From: Pacificimonas aurantium | GTDB lineage: Bacteria > Pseudomonadota > Alphaproteobacteria > Sphingomonadales > Sphingomonadaceae | DNA length: 64,000 nt | Assembly: GCF_020092905.1 (NCBI RefSeq) | Contig: NZ_JAGSGB010000001.1 | Span: forward strand, 806,001-870,000 | Direction of reading: 5' to 3' | Translations under genes and position numbers: made by a program | In this document: one piece after another, positions 12,075 to 20,874 of the stretch | How positions within the stretch are numbered: the first letter of the stretch is position 1 | Layout of the letters: each line of letters opens with the position of its first letter | The notes under the pieces: generated by a model | Databases searched by the model: none | Told to the model about the DNA's origin: nothing | What the model saw: the letters and a program-made list of their open reading frames with translations, nothing else

Positions 12075-12470
12075 ATGATCAGGCGCGCGACCGTAATGGC
12101 AGCAACAGCCATTCTTCTGGCCACGGCGCATTCGGCGGCATTGGCGGCCAATTCAAGGGTTCTGGACATGGCCGAGCAAGCGCGCGAACGCCGGGCTGAG
12201 CTTCTGACGAACTACCCGGATTTCGAAACGGTGGACGAGGCCATCCGCACCGACTGTGCAGCGAAGGTGGAGGGAGAGGCGGCCTCGGGTCCGTTCTGCG
12301 ACTGCGGCGCCGCGCTGGTGATGACACTTTGGACGGCGGGGGCCGACCCGAAGATGCTGCCGCGGCTCAACGCGTATCTTGAAGACCCGACCGAGGCGGC
12401 GGCGCAGGACCTCCTCAGCTATCAGGGCGCCGAACTCTACCGCCCGCTGTGCAGCCAGGCCGTAAGGTAA
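12075..12470 (+). CDS. small secreted hypothetical protein
   Basis: 131 aa from ATG 12075, which follows GGGGAGAAGAAC. An N-terminal signal peptide (basic start, hydrophobic core about residues 6-24, cleavage near AALA-AN) precedes an acidic, Ala-rich, mostly helical domain. The domain has four Cys: one at TDCAAKV, two in FCDCGAA and one near the C-terminus, which could form disulfides in the periplasm. Family not recognised. It is divergent from acnA and followed by the repeat tract. Confidence 0.7.
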   Translation: MIRRATVMAATAILLATAHSAALAANSRVLDMAEQARERRAELLTNYPDFETVDEAIRTDCAAKVEGEAASGPFCDCGAALVMTLWTAGADPKMLPRLNAYLEDPTEAAAQDLLSYQGAELYRPLCSQAVR

Positions 12471-12729
12471 CCGCGGCGCGATTGCGCCGGAGGGCTTTCC
12501 GAATGGCTCTGTCCTACAGCCAGGGCGGTCGGGCATACTCCCTTCTCGTTCGATCGGGCAGGGGCCATATATGCGAGAGGAGGTCGCGGAGGTGGATCCG
12601 CTAGCCAGTGGCGGGTTGCCGCTGGGCAGGCAGGCTGGGCTTGCGAGGCCGCGCCCGTGCGGCCCCTCGCGCGCCTGCGCACAAACGCGCGTACAGGCGC
12701 ACGGGTTCCCGCGCGTGCGCGCGCTGAGG

Positions 12730-12749
12730 TGTGACCTACTGTGACCTAC
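12730..12749 (+). repeat. 10-bp tandem duplication TGTGACCTAC
   Basis: Two exact adjacent copies at 12730-12739 and 12740-12749, just before the 60-bp repeat tract. The preceding ~90 bases (12640-12728) are rich in alternating GCGCGC/GCGTGC runs. No gene was found between 12471 and 13013; this duplication and the tract are what the gap holds. Confidence 0.8.
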
Positions 12750-12758
12750 ATAGGATTT

Positions 12759-13010
12759 GGCGAAGCCTGCGCGCGGCGACCATGGAGGCCGCAGGCCGGA
12801 AATCTGACGCGCGCCGCGAAGACCCAACCAGCGCGGCGGCCATGGAGGCTGCAGGCCGGAAATCTGACGCGCGCCGCGAAAACCCAATCGGCGCGGCGGC
12901 CATCGAGGCCGCAGGCCGGAAATCTGACGCGCGCCGCGAAGACCCGACCAGTGCGGCGGGCATGCAGGCCGCAGGCCGGAACTCCGGCCCGCGGCCCGGA
13001 AACGCCGATC
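12759..13010. repeat. 60-bp tandem repeat tract
   Basis: Three near-identical 60-base units (12781-12840, 12841-12900, 12901-12960) differ at only a few positions. They are flanked by a partial unit (12759-12780) and a degenerate one (12961-13010). Each unit carries GGCCGCAGGCC (a GGCC-GCA-GGCC inverted/direct repeat) and a GCGCGCCGCG run. Because 60 is a multiple of three, several frames on both strands stay open across it and give 20-residue repeats; these are probably not genes. The degenerate last unit also forms GGCCGGA-AC-TCCGGCC (12974-12989), just beyond the end of the minus-strand copper protein gene. Confidence 0.9.
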
Positions 13011-13013
13011 CTC

Positions 13014-13400
13014 TTACAGTTCGGCCTTTTCGATGTCGGCGATCAGTTCCTCGCACATCTTCGCGCAGCGCTTGCAGTGCGCGTCCTCATGGTTCGAACA
13101 TTCGGCGTGGCAGGATTTCAGCGCCGCCTTGGCGAAGGTCATCGCCGCCTTGATGACGGGCTCGTTGGAGCCGGTGCGGCGCGCGGCGATATAGGCCAGC
13201 GCTTCGGACGCGTTGGAGGCGTCGAGGCACGAACGGATGCAGTCCTTGCGGTCGGCGGCGCTCTCCTCGCCCAGGCACGCATCGGCGCAGCTGGCGGTGA
13301 TCTGCGCGGCGTACATGGCGTGCTTCACTACTTCGGCCAGCGGGTCGTTCAGATGGCCGTCGACATGGGGGTGTTCGGCGATCATTTCGACGATGGACAT
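13014..13400 (-). CDS. four-helix-bundle copper-binding (Csp/DUF326) protein
   Basis: 128 aa. Helical, with nine Cys arranged as CADAC, DCIRSC, SCHAEC and HCKRCAKMC, plus several His. This is the pattern of copper storage proteins that bind many Cu(I) ions inside a four-helix bundle. No signal or Tat peptide, so it resembles the cytosolic Csp3 type rather than exported Csp1. ATG 13400 has AGGAG 9 bases upstream and gives the natural N-terminus MSIVEMIAEHPHVDGH; the frame continues open upstream but with an unlikely Arg/Ser-rich leader. Likely role: buffering copper; no copper regulator is adjacent. Confidence 0.8.
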   Translation of the reverse strand: MSIVEMIAEHPHVDGHLNDPLAEVVKHAMYAAQITASCADACLGEESAADRKDCIRSCLDASNASEALAYIAARRTGSNEPVIKAAMTFAKAALKSCHAECSNHEDAHCKRCAKMCEELIADIEKAEL

Positions 13401-13598
13401 GGGAATCTGCTCCTGTCTGGGGACGTGTTCAGGGTTTCTCCATGAACGGAGCGGGCGCGCGGAAAGTTGCGGCGCCGGGAAAAGGTGGCGGGGCCCGGGT
13501 CTCGAAGCGACGGAGCGGCGCCGGCGTGAGCGGGCGCAAAGAACGGGGCGAAAGGGCTCGAAGCGGGAGGCTGAGGGCGGGGAGGCTGGGGGCAGGGA

Positions 13599-13672
13599 TG
13601 GAGCGGACGACCGGGATCGAACCGGCATCATTAGCTTGGAAGGCTAAGGTTCTACCATTGAACTACGTCCGC
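13599..13672 (-). tRNA. tRNA-Gly (TCC)
   Basis: 74 bases including an encoded CCA. Acceptor GCGGACG pairs with CGTCCGC (13603-13609). The anticodon loop CTTCCAA gives anticodon TCC. The T arm GGTTCGATCCC is canonical. Confidence 0.95.
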
Positions 13673-13837
13673 AAGCCCCTGGAATTCCTCAGACCGGGCT
13701 TGGCGCCCAAGGTGAGGTTTACAGCGCGGTTTACACCGGACCTGCTCAGCCGCTCGCCCATTGCCACCACTGTGGCTTCCCCGTCAACATGGGTGTCGCG
13801 GATGCGCGCCTCTCTTCTTGTGCTCCGGTGGGGGGCG

Positions 13838-15067
13838 TCAGACGGCCTTCAACCCTTGGTCGAGCTGGGCGATCAGGTCGCCGGCATCCTCGACGCCGCA
13901 GGAGTAGCGCAGCAGGGTCTCCGATATGCCGAGCGCCGCGCGCTGTTCGGCGGTGCACTCGACATGGCTGGTGACGGACGGCGGGCCGATCAGCGTGTTG
14001 ACCGATCCCAGGCTGGCCGCCCGGTGCACATATTTCAGCTCGCCGACGAATCGCTTGAGCGCGTCGAAATCACCGTCGACCGAAAAGCTCAGCATGCCGC
14101 CGAAACCCGACATCTGCCGCTTGGCGACGTCGTGCTTCTCGTGAGTTTCGAGGCCGGGGTAGAAGACGGCGGCCACCTTTGGATGCTCGGCGAGGAAGCG
14201 GGCGACGGCAAGGCCGGTCTCATTCTGCTTCCTGACCCTCAGGTCGAGCGTCTTGAGCCCCCGCAGCAGAAGATAGGCCGAGAAGGCGGACAGCACCGCG
14301 CCGCAGATTTCGCGATGCTCGTAGACGGTCGTCACCAGGTCTTTGCGTCCGATCAGCACGCCGCCCATCGCATCGTCGTGCCCGCCGAGATATTTGGTGG
14401 CCGAATGCAGGACGAGGTCCGCGCCGAAGCCGAGCGGCCGCTGGTTGATCGGCGTCGCGAAGGTATTGTCCACCACCACGATCGCGCCGTGCGCCTTGGC
14501 GGTTCGGATGGCCCGGTCCAGATCGATGATCTTCAGCGTCGGGTTGGTCGGGGTCTCCAGATATACGAGCCGGCAGCCCTTCTCGATCGCCGCGTCGATC
14601 GCATCGCTGTCGCTCGTTTCCACCAGATCCACCTCGATCTGCATGCGCGGCAGCGTGTCCATGAACAGCCGGCTCGTTCCGCCATAGCTGTCCTTGATCG
14701 AGACCACGCGGTCGCCCGGCGACAGCAGCGACAGCAGGGTGTTCGAAATCGCTGCCATGCCGCTGGCGAACGCGATGGCCTTCTCGCCCCCTTCGAGGAT
14801 GCGGCACTTTTCCTCGAAGACGCCGACCGTGGGATTCGTGTTGCGGCTGTAGATATGCCCTTCGGCCTGGCCCAGCGCGACGGCGCCCCATTCGTCCATG
14901 TCGTCATAGGCGAAGGGCGCGCTCTGCACGATCGGCACCTGCGCCGCGCCGAAGGCGAGCGGCCGTTCCTCTCCGGCCCAAACGGCGATGGTCGACGGCT
15001 TCTGGCTGGTAATCGACATAGTAGACCCTTGAGTTCTCGTGGGGGGCGGGGATTGCGAACCGGCCAT
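13838..15067 (-). CDS. PLP-dependent trans-sulfuration family enzyme (cystathionine gamma-synthase/beta- or gamma-lyase type)
   Basis: 409 aa from ATG 15067, or 393 aa from ATG 15019 (MSITSQKPS), which also has a usable AAGGG. Cys/Met metabolism PLP fold: YSRNTNPT near the N-terminus, ASGMAAISNTLL (PLP phosphate), YLETPTNP, VVVDNTFATP and SATKYLGGHDD with the PLP Lys. Gamma-elimination, beta-elimination and gamma-replacement members cannot be told apart from these motifs. It starts 4 bases after the stop of the cyanophycinase fusion gene, so it is in the same operon. This suggests it handles amino acids released by that enzyme, which is inference. Confidence 0.85.
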   Translation of the reverse strand: MAGSQSPPPTRTQGSTMSITSQKPSTIAVWAGEERPLAFGAAQVPIVQSAPFAYDDMDEWGAVALGQAEGHIYSRNTNPTVGVFEEKCRILEGGEKAIAFASGMAAISNTLLSLLSPGDRVVSIKDSYGGTSRLFMDTLPRMQIEVDLVETSDSDAIDAAIEKGCRLVYLETPTNPTLKIIDLDRAIRTAKAHGAIVVVDNTFATPINQRPLGFGADLVLHSATKYLGGHDDAMGGVLIGRKDLVTTVYEHREICGAVLSAFSAYLLLRGLKTLDLRVRKQNETGLAVARFLAEHPKVAAVFYPGLETHEKHDVAKRQMSGFGGMLSFSVDGDFDALKRFVGELKYVHRAASLGSVNTLIGPPSVTSHVECTAEQRAALGISETLLRYSCGVEDAGDLIAQLDQGLKAV

Positions 15068-15070
15068 CGA

Positions 15071-17017
15071 TCAGTCCTCGTTCGCCAGTGTTTCGTCGGC
15101 GTAGATCGCCTCTTCGGCCGGGTGATCGCTGCTGGCAGCGCCCCGGTACATTCCCTCTGTGTTCATGGCGAAGGCGATGCGGCCCAGCGCATCCATGGCG
15201 ATCAGGCCGCCATCGCCGCCCAGCACGCCGATCGATCCAATCGTAGCGTCGGCGGCCTCGGCGATGCTCTGCCCGTTCCAGGCCACGCGGTCGCACACCT
15301 GGCGGCCGGCACTTTCGCGGATGAAATACTCCCCCGTTCCCGTACCCGAGACGGCGCACTTACCGTTGGCGGCATAGGTGCCTGCCCCGATGATGGGGGA
15401 ATCGCCGATCCGCCCCCAACGCTTGCCCGTCAGGCCGCCGGTGGAAGTGGCGGCGGCAAGGTTGCCGTTCCTGTCCAGTGCTACGGCTCCCACGGTACCG
15501 AAGCGGTGAGTGGGGTCGAGCGCAAGCGCGGACAGATTGTCCCGCCGCCATTCCTCGATCTGCTGCCAGCGGCGTTCGGTGCGGAAATAGCCCGGGTCGA
15601 CCTGCTCGATGTCCTGTTCGCGCGCGAACTGATCCGCGCCCTCGCCGGAGAGCAGCACATGCCGCGACTTTTCCATGACTGCGCGGGCGAGCGTGACCGG
15701 ATGCTTCGTCATGCTGACTGCCGCGACGGCGCCTGCCTGCATGGTCGCGCCGTCCATGATCGCCGCGTCGAGCTGGTTGCGCCCTTCGGCATCGAATACG
15801 GCGCCGCGCCCGGCGTTGAACAACGGATCGTCCTCCAGAATGCGCAAGGTGGCTTCCACCGCCTCGATGCTAGTTCCGCCCTGTTCGAGCACGGCGGACC
15901 CGGTTGCGAGAGCGGCCTGAAGGCTGGCGCGGTAGGCCGCCTCCATCTCCGCAGTCAGATCCCCTCGCTCGATCACCCCCGAACCGCCGTGAATGGCGAG
16001 CGCCCAGTCGCGCCGCTGCGGCGGTACGGGAACATCGCGCAAATCGCCCGCCGCGACCTTCGCGGTTCCTTCAAAGGCGGGGTTGTCCACCGTCATGTTC
16101 GTAAGGTCGATACGGCTGTGCGGACCCAGGCCGGTCAGTGTCACAGCATCCCAGTCCAGCGCGCCGCCGGCAGCAAATCGCGGCGCTCCCTCGGGCTCTA
16201 CAAGCCAGGCATGGCCGCCGCTTTCGGTGAAGACGCGTGCGGTCCCATCACCCTCCACGCAAAGCGCGGTGTCTTCGTCGATGCCGAGGCCGATCAGGTC
16301 GGTCTGCCCCGCCCCTCTCCCCTGCGCCAGGAAGGCAATCAAGCGGCCCAGCCGACCGCGCTCGGTGAAGTGTGTATCGGTGACGATGTTTTCGAGGAAC
16401 GGCACGGTCAGGAAGTCGCTCACCAGCGTGACCTTCGCGCCTCTCGGGTCGGCGAGAGCCTCCGCGGAGCCGACCGCTTCGGCGGCAAGCGCGCCGTAGC
16501 CGGTGCCGCCGAGGATCGCGAGACCGGCGCTGGTGCCGCCCAGGGGGCGACCGCCCGCGACATGTGCGTTCAGGGCGGCGGCGACCGGGGTATCCTTCCA
16601 GAAGCGGACATATTTCGACTGGTCTCCGCCCGCGATGAAGATCCCGTCCGCCTTTGCCACGAGCTCGCCGACGCGGGGATCGAAAGCCGCGCTGCGGTCG
16701 GAGAAGACCAGAGTCTGAACAGAAGCGAGGCCGCCGATATTTTCCAGCAGCCAGTTGCCGTCGCTGCCGTCCTGAGAGGCGCGAAGGATTACCAGATGAC
16801 CACCGCCGGCCTTGTTCGCGAACCAGCGCCAGGCTTCGGCGCTCCAGTCGCCTCCGCCGATCAGCATCAGCCCGGGCGTCGGCGTGCGGGGCGTCGGCGC
16901 GGAGACATCGCCTGCTTCGTAGTAGGTGTAGGCCGCATCGCTTTGCGCCCGAGCGATGCCCGGCAACAGCATGGTAAGTGATGCCAGAAACATGATGAGC
17001 AGCGGTTTGGGATACAT
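15071..17017 (-). CDS. secreted cyanophycinase (S51)-isoaspartyl peptidase/asparaginase fusion
   Basis: 648 aa. Signal peptide at residues 1-24 (cleavage after ARA). Residues about 45-310 form a peptidase S51 cyanophycinase domain: FIAGGDQSKYVRFW, nucleophile Ser163 in GGTSAGLAI, and THFTERGRLGRLI. Residues about 340-640 form an Ntn-hydrolase isoaspartyl peptidase like IaaA: AIHGGSG, FNAGRGAVF, the self-processing site FGTVGAVALD with Thr508 as predicted nucleophile, STGGLTGK, and CAVSGTGTGEYFIR. Cyanophycinase yields beta-Asp-Arg dipeptides, which isoaspartyl peptidases split to Asp and Arg, so one exported chain could do both steps. It heads an operon with the PLP enzyme and is divergent from the AsnC regulator. 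Confidence 0.85.
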   Translation of the reverse strand: MYPKPLLIMFLASLTMLLPGIARAQSDAAYTYYEAGDVSAPTPRTPTPGLMLIGGGDWSAEAWRWFANKAGGGHLVILRASQDGSDGNWLLENIGGLASVQTLVFSDRSAAFDPRVGELVAKADGIFIAGGDQSKYVRFWKDTPVAAALNAHVAGGRPLGGTSAGLAILGGTGYGALAAEAVGSAEALADPRGAKVTLVSDFLTVPFLENIVTDTHFTERGRLGRLIAFLAQGRGAGQTDLIGLGIDEDTALCVEGDGTARVFTESGGHAWLVEPEGAPRFAAGGALDWDAVTLTGLGPHSRIDLTNMTVDNPAFEGTAKVAAGDLRDVPVPPQRRDWALAIHGGSGVIERGDLTAEMEAAYRASLQAALATGSAVLEQGGTSIEAVEATLRILEDDPLFNAGRGAVFDAEGRNQLDAAIMDGATMQAGAVAAVSMTKHPVTLARAVMEKSRHVLLSGEGADQFAREQDIEQVDPGYFRTERRWQQIEEWRRDNLSALALDPTHRFGTVGAVALDRNGNLAAATSTGGLTGKRWGRIGDSPIIGAGTYAANGKCAVSGTGTGEYFIRESAGRQVCDRVAWNGQSIAEAADATIGSIGVLGGDGGLIAMDALGRIAFAMNTEGMYRGAASSDHPAEEAIYADETLANED

Positions 17018-17173
17018 GTGTCCGACCCTCCGATTTCGACCGAGCGAGAAATACCAACCATTGGCCGTTAGCAGACCCCCATGGCCGGCCGGTCTTCTCT
17101 GTCCGATTCGACGATTTTCAGCTTCGCAGATAGGTTGAACCGTATCTGGACGATTGGTCGGCGTAGAGAACCG

Positions 17174-17182
17174 ATTTTGTCG
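17174..17182. promoter_or_regulatory. candidate AsnC/Lrp operator half-site
   Basis: ATTTTGTCG lies between the divergent fusion and regulator genes, close to the regulator start. Its exact complement CGACAAAAT recurs inside the palindrome at 17703-17716 before the TonB receptor gene. Proposed from this sharing only. Confidence 0.3.
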
Positions 17183-17205
17183 TCTGAATGACAGGAGAGG
17201 CCAAA

Positions 17206-17679
17206 ATGAGGAAAATAGATGCGGCGGATGCGCGCCTGCTGGAGGCGGTCCAATCGGACGCGCATCTGACGGCCGACCAATTGGGCGAGGCGTGCGGACT
17301 TTCGCCCACAGCGGCGCTGAAGCGGCTCAAACGGCTTCGCGCCGACGGGATCATCGAACGCGAGGCTGCGATGATCTCCCCACGGGCGCTCGGCTATAAT
17401 ATCATGGCGCTCGTAATGGTGACCCTGGACCGCGAGGACCGGGGCGTGATCGACCGCTTCAAGCAGGACATCCGCAACACCCCGCAAGTCACAAATGGTT
17501 ACTACATCACCGGCGATGCGGACTTCATTCTGACCGTGGTGGCTCGCGATATGGACGAATATGACGAGTTCACCCGAGATTTTTTCTACGACCGGCACCC
17601 GATCAAGACCTTCAAGACCAGCGTCGTCATGAGCGTCGTGAAGTCCGGTGGGCCGCTCCCTGTCCACGACTTGGCATAA
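17206..17679 (+). CDS. AsnC/Lrp family transcriptional regulator
   Basis: 157 aa from ATG 17206, which has AGGAGAGG 5 bases upstream; ATG 17188 lies before that site and is less likely. The N-terminal winged HTH (DARLLEAVQ, LGEACGLSPTAALKRLKRLR, GIIEREAAMIS) precedes a C-terminal RAM amino-acid-binding domain (TNGYYITGDADFILTVVARDMDEY). Such proteins sense amino acids and form octamers on DNA. It sits between the fusion enzyme operon and the TonB receptor, so it probably controls both in response to a released amino acid; that link is inference. Confidence 0.9.
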   Translation: MRKIDAADARLLEAVQSDAHLTADQLGEACGLSPTAALKRLKRLRADGIIEREAAMISPRALGYNIMALVMVTLDREDRGVIDRFKQDIRNTPQVTNGYYITGDADFILTVVARDMDEYDEFTRDFFYDRHPIKTFKTSVVMSVVKSGGPLPVHDLA

Positions 17680-17702
17680 TCGGGCGTTGTGAAGGCGCGC
17701 CA

Positions 17703-17716
17703 CGACAAAATTTGTC
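17703..17716. promoter_or_regulatory. palindrome CGACAAAATTTGTC, candidate regulator site
   Basis: GACAAA-A-TTTGTC is a perfect 13-base palindrome about 200 bases before the TonB receptor start, just after the regulator stop. It shares CGACAAAAT with the regulator's own upstream region. AT-rich palindromes of this kind fit AsnC/Lrp binding. Confidence 0.4.
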
Positions 17717-17921
17717 TTTGGCGACGCTGCAAAGGCCAGAAGGCGCCCGCCGAGCACGATATAGTTTCCCCAATAGCAAATCCTGCTGCTGCGTATGCGG
17801 GCACAGCATGCCAGCGCGAGAAGGATGGACGCTCCGTTTGATCGCGGGGCGGGGAGGATCGCCCGGCGAGGGCGAAGTCATCATGATCACGGGCGCCCGG
17901 CGCCTGGGAGGGGACAGTTCT

Positions 17922-20801
17922 ATGCGCCGAATCTCGACCGCGATTGCCCTTGTCGGCACCAGTCTACTCGCCGCCGCCGCGGCGGCTCAGAATCCCGAGA
18001 GTGCCTACCCGGCAGATGCGAGCGACGACACGCTTGCGCTTCGGGACGACGATGCGCCCCTTCCTGCAGAAAATGTCATTACGGTCCTCGGTTCGCGCAT
18101 TCCCCGGTCGGGACTGGAGGGTCCGGCACCCGTTACGGTCATCGAGGCGGCGGACATTCTGAGGCAGGGCTTTCAGGATGTGCCCGAACTCATGAAGTCG
18201 ATTACCCAAAACAGCGGCGAAACACAGAGCACGCAGAGCTACGGCGCCAATACGTTCACACCGGGTGCGAAGCAGGTCGACCTGCGGGGGCTGGGTCCGA
18301 ACCACACTCTGGTCCTCGTCAACGGGCGCCGCGTTGCGGACTTCCCCATGCCCTATGGCGGCAACAGCAATGTCGCGGATATTTCGAACATTCCGGTCGG
18401 ACTGATCGAACGCGTCGAGATCCTCAGCGGCGCGGCATCGGCCATTTACGGCTCCGACGCCATTTCGGGTGTGGTCAATTTCCAGTTGAAGCAGGAACCG
18501 GACGGCACGCGGATCGATGCGCAGCTTGGCCTGACCGAAGACGGAGGCGGCGAGTCCTTTCGCATCACGGGTTCGACCGGGTTTCGCTCCGGCCCTTTCC
18601 ATGCCCTAATCGGTGCGCAGTACAGCGCGCAGCGCCCGCTTTGGGGCTATGAGCGGGACATTCAGGATTCGACCGCGGACAATCCGACTACGGACCAGCC
18701 GCTCGCCTATCGTAACTTCCTGCGCTACGATTCGGGGGGCTATTATATCGATCCGGGTGCCTCGACCTGCGCGGACCTTGGGTTCACCAATGAGGGCACC
18801 ACCTTCTACGCCCCGCGCGCCGGGTACGGCTTCGACGTCGATAACGGCTATGCCGCAACCGACGGCTATTTCTGCGGCAGCAACGAGGCGATCGCCTACG
18901 GCCAGATCCTGTCCGACCGTGACCAGGTCAGCCTTTACACCTCCGCAGGCTATGAGCTCGGCGGCGGCACCGACCTCTTCCTCGACGCCCAGTTCGGCTA
19001 TTCCAACCTAGAGCTCTTCAACGGATTCAAAAGCTGGTTCTACGTGGCCCCGGACGGCAATGAGGAAGGGCTGTTCTACAATCCGCAATATCTCGAGCCC
19101 ATCGACACCTACTGGCTCGATCAGCTGGACGGCTGGTACCGAACCTTCACCCCCGAGGAAATCGGCGGGTTCGAGAACGGGGTCATCAAGAACCGGTCCT
19201 ACACCTTCAACGTAACGCCGGGCATCCGCGGAAATACCCAGCTGGGCGGCCGCGAGTGGGATTATGAGGTTTACTTCAACCATGCCGAATATCGGTCGCG
19301 CATGGCGTGGCCGGAAATCGTTATCGACGCGGCGAACGACTTCTTCCTGGGGCAGCCGGTGGACGATCCCAATAACTCAACCGGTTACCAGCGTTTCGAT
19401 GCGGATCCCGCCCGCCTGTTCACCGCGCTGACCCCCGCTGAATATGCGGGAATCCAAGAATACACCGTCTACCACCCCAAGTCCTGGGTGAACAACGTTC
19501 AGGCCAATATCAGTACGGTGAACCTTTTCGACCTTCCAGCGGGGCCGGTGGGCTTTGCCGCAGTCGCCGAACTGGGTCAGGCCGGTTACGAGATCAATCC
19601 CGACCCGAAGGCGCTGACCCAATATTATGTCGGCATCGAGGATTCCGACGGGGAAGGGGATCGGGAGCATTGGGGCATCGGCGGCGAGGTCCGCGTGCCG
19701 CTATTCGAAATTCTCACCCTCACCGGGGCGGGCCGCTATGATGGCTATAACTATGCCGGCAACAGCTTCGGCGAATTTACCTATAATGCCGGTGCAGAGC
19801 TAAGGCCCACGAGGAGTATTCTGGTCCGCGGCGCGATCGGCACGGGATTCCGCGCGCCGGACCTGCACTACGTCTATCGCGGGCCGGGAACGGTCAACGG
19901 AGGCGGGGCGGATTACTATAATTGCCGTCTGGAGCAGGCCGACCCGACCCTCGCCGATTGCGTGAATACGCGGTATGAGGGGTTCATTCAGCGGCGCAGT
20001 GGGAACCGCGATCTCCTTCCCGAAACCGCGCAGTCGGTGACCGCCGGTATCGTCTGGTCGCCGGACCGGATCTTCGATGTATCGGTCGACTATTTCCGCA
20101 TCCGGATGGAGAACCAAGTTCTCAACCTCGATACCAACAGCCTGCTTATCGACGAGGCGAACTGCCGCCTCGGCACCGACGTGAATGGCGGCGCGGTCGA
20201 CCCGAATTCACCGACCTGCATCGATGCCCTCGACCGGGTGCAGCGCTATGAGACCGGCGCGTCCGCAGGAGAACTGGAATCGGTCAGCGTGGTGCCGATC
20301 AACGTCGCGCGCGAGCGGGTCGAGGGGGTGGATGTGGCCGTCAATAGCCGCTTCTTCATCGGAAAGGCCGGCGACCTCGCCCTGGGGGCAAACTACACTT
20401 ATGTGATCGATCACAAGATCCAGCAATATCCGGGCGATCCGACGCTGGATAAATATGTCCCGCTGAACGGCTACGAAATCCCCCGCGACAAGGGCAAGGC
20501 GTACCTGACATGGAGCCTGCCGCGCTTCTCCACGACGCTTACCGGTATCCGTATCGGCAAAATGACCAACTGGAACTGGGACGGAAAGATCGACGAGAGC
20601 TACTGGTTCAACCTGTCGGCCCAGTACGACCTGAACGATCGCCTGCGCCTGTCAGGAACGATCAACAATCTTTTCGATCGCGACCCGGTGGATGATCCGA
20701 GCCATGCGAGCTATCCCTACTACAACAGTTCCTGGTTCGACGCGGTCGGGCGGCGCTACTATCTGCAGCTGACCTACAAGTTGGGGGGAGAAGTCTTCTG
20801 A
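17922..20801 (+). CDS. TonB-dependent outer membrane receptor
   Basis: 959 aa. The signal peptide MRRISTAIALVG... ends near AAAQ. A TonB-box-like segment, ITVLGSRIPR, precedes the plug domain (PVTVIEAADI, VDLRGLGPNHTLVLVNGRRV, IERVEILSGAASAIYGSDAISGVVNF). A long beta-barrel ends in an aromatic (GGEVF). ATG 17922 follows GGGAGGGGA at 7-8 bases; the frame is open further upstream without a signal peptide. It resembles large sphingomonad receptors for organic nutrients rather than siderophores. Position between an AsnC regulator and a dipeptidase suggests peptide uptake; the ligand is not proven by sequence. Confidence 0.9.
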   Translation: MRRISTAIALVGTSLLAAAAAAQNPESAYPADASDDTLALRDDDAPLPAENVITVLGSRIPRSGLEGPAPVTVIEAADILRQGFQDVPELMKSITQNSGETQSTQSYGANTFTPGAKQVDLRGLGPNHTLVLVNGRRVADFPMPYGGNSNVADISNIPVGLIERVEILSGAASAIYGSDAISGVVNFQLKQEPDGTRIDAQLGLTEDGGGESFRITGSTGFRSGPFHALIGAQYSAQRPLWGYERDIQDSTADNPTTDQPLAYRNFLRYDSGGYYIDPGASTCADLGFTNEGTTFYAPRAGYGFDVDNGYAATDGYFCGSNEAIAYGQILSDRDQVSLYTSAGYELGGGTDLFLDAQFGYSNLELFNGFKSWFYVAPDGNEEGLFYNPQYLEPIDTYWLDQLDGWYRTFTPEEIGGFENGVIKNRSYTFNVTPGIRGNTQLGGREWDYEVYFNHAEYRSRMAWPEIVIDAANDFFLGQPVDDPNNSTGYQRFDADPARLFTALTPAEYAGIQEYTVYHPKSWVNNVQANISTVNLFDLPAGPVGFAAVAELGQAGYEINPDPKALTQYYVGIEDSDGEGDREHWGIGGEVRVPLFEILTLTGAGRYDGYNYAGNSFGEFTYNAGAELRPTRSILVRGAIGTGFRAPDLHYVYRGPGTVNGGGADYYNCRLEQADPTLADCVNTRYEGFIQRRSGNRDLLPETAQSVTAGIVWSPDRIFDVSVDYFRIRMENQVLNLDTNSLLIDEANCRLGTDVNGGAVDPNSPTCIDALDRVQRYETGASAGELESVSVVPINVARERVEGVDVAVNSRFFIGKAGDLALGANYTYVIDHKIQQYPGDPTLDKYVPLNGYEIPRDKGKAYLTWSLPRFSTTLTGIRIGKMTNWNWDGKIDESYWFNLSAQYDLNDRLRLSGTINNLFDRDPVDDPSHASYPYYNSSWFDAVGRRYYLQLTYKLGGEVF

Positions 20802-20874
20802 CGGCACCGGCCTTCGAAGAGCCCGCCGCGGCAACCGGGAGCAGCATCTGTCGGCGATGAAGGAGGTTCTCTTC

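Noticed and set aside
12759-13010. Possible CRISPR array
   Set aside because: Units are contiguous with no unique spacers and there are no cas genes.
12731-13445. Open frames on both strands across the 60-bp repeats
   Set aside because: The period of 60 keeps all frames open if one is; low-complexity Arg/Ala/Pro peptides, no ribosome binding site, and one frame runs into the copper protein gene on the other strand.
13442-16981. 1179-codon plus-strand open frame
   Set aside because: Covers the complement of the PLP enzyme and fusion genes and passes through the tRNA-Gly.
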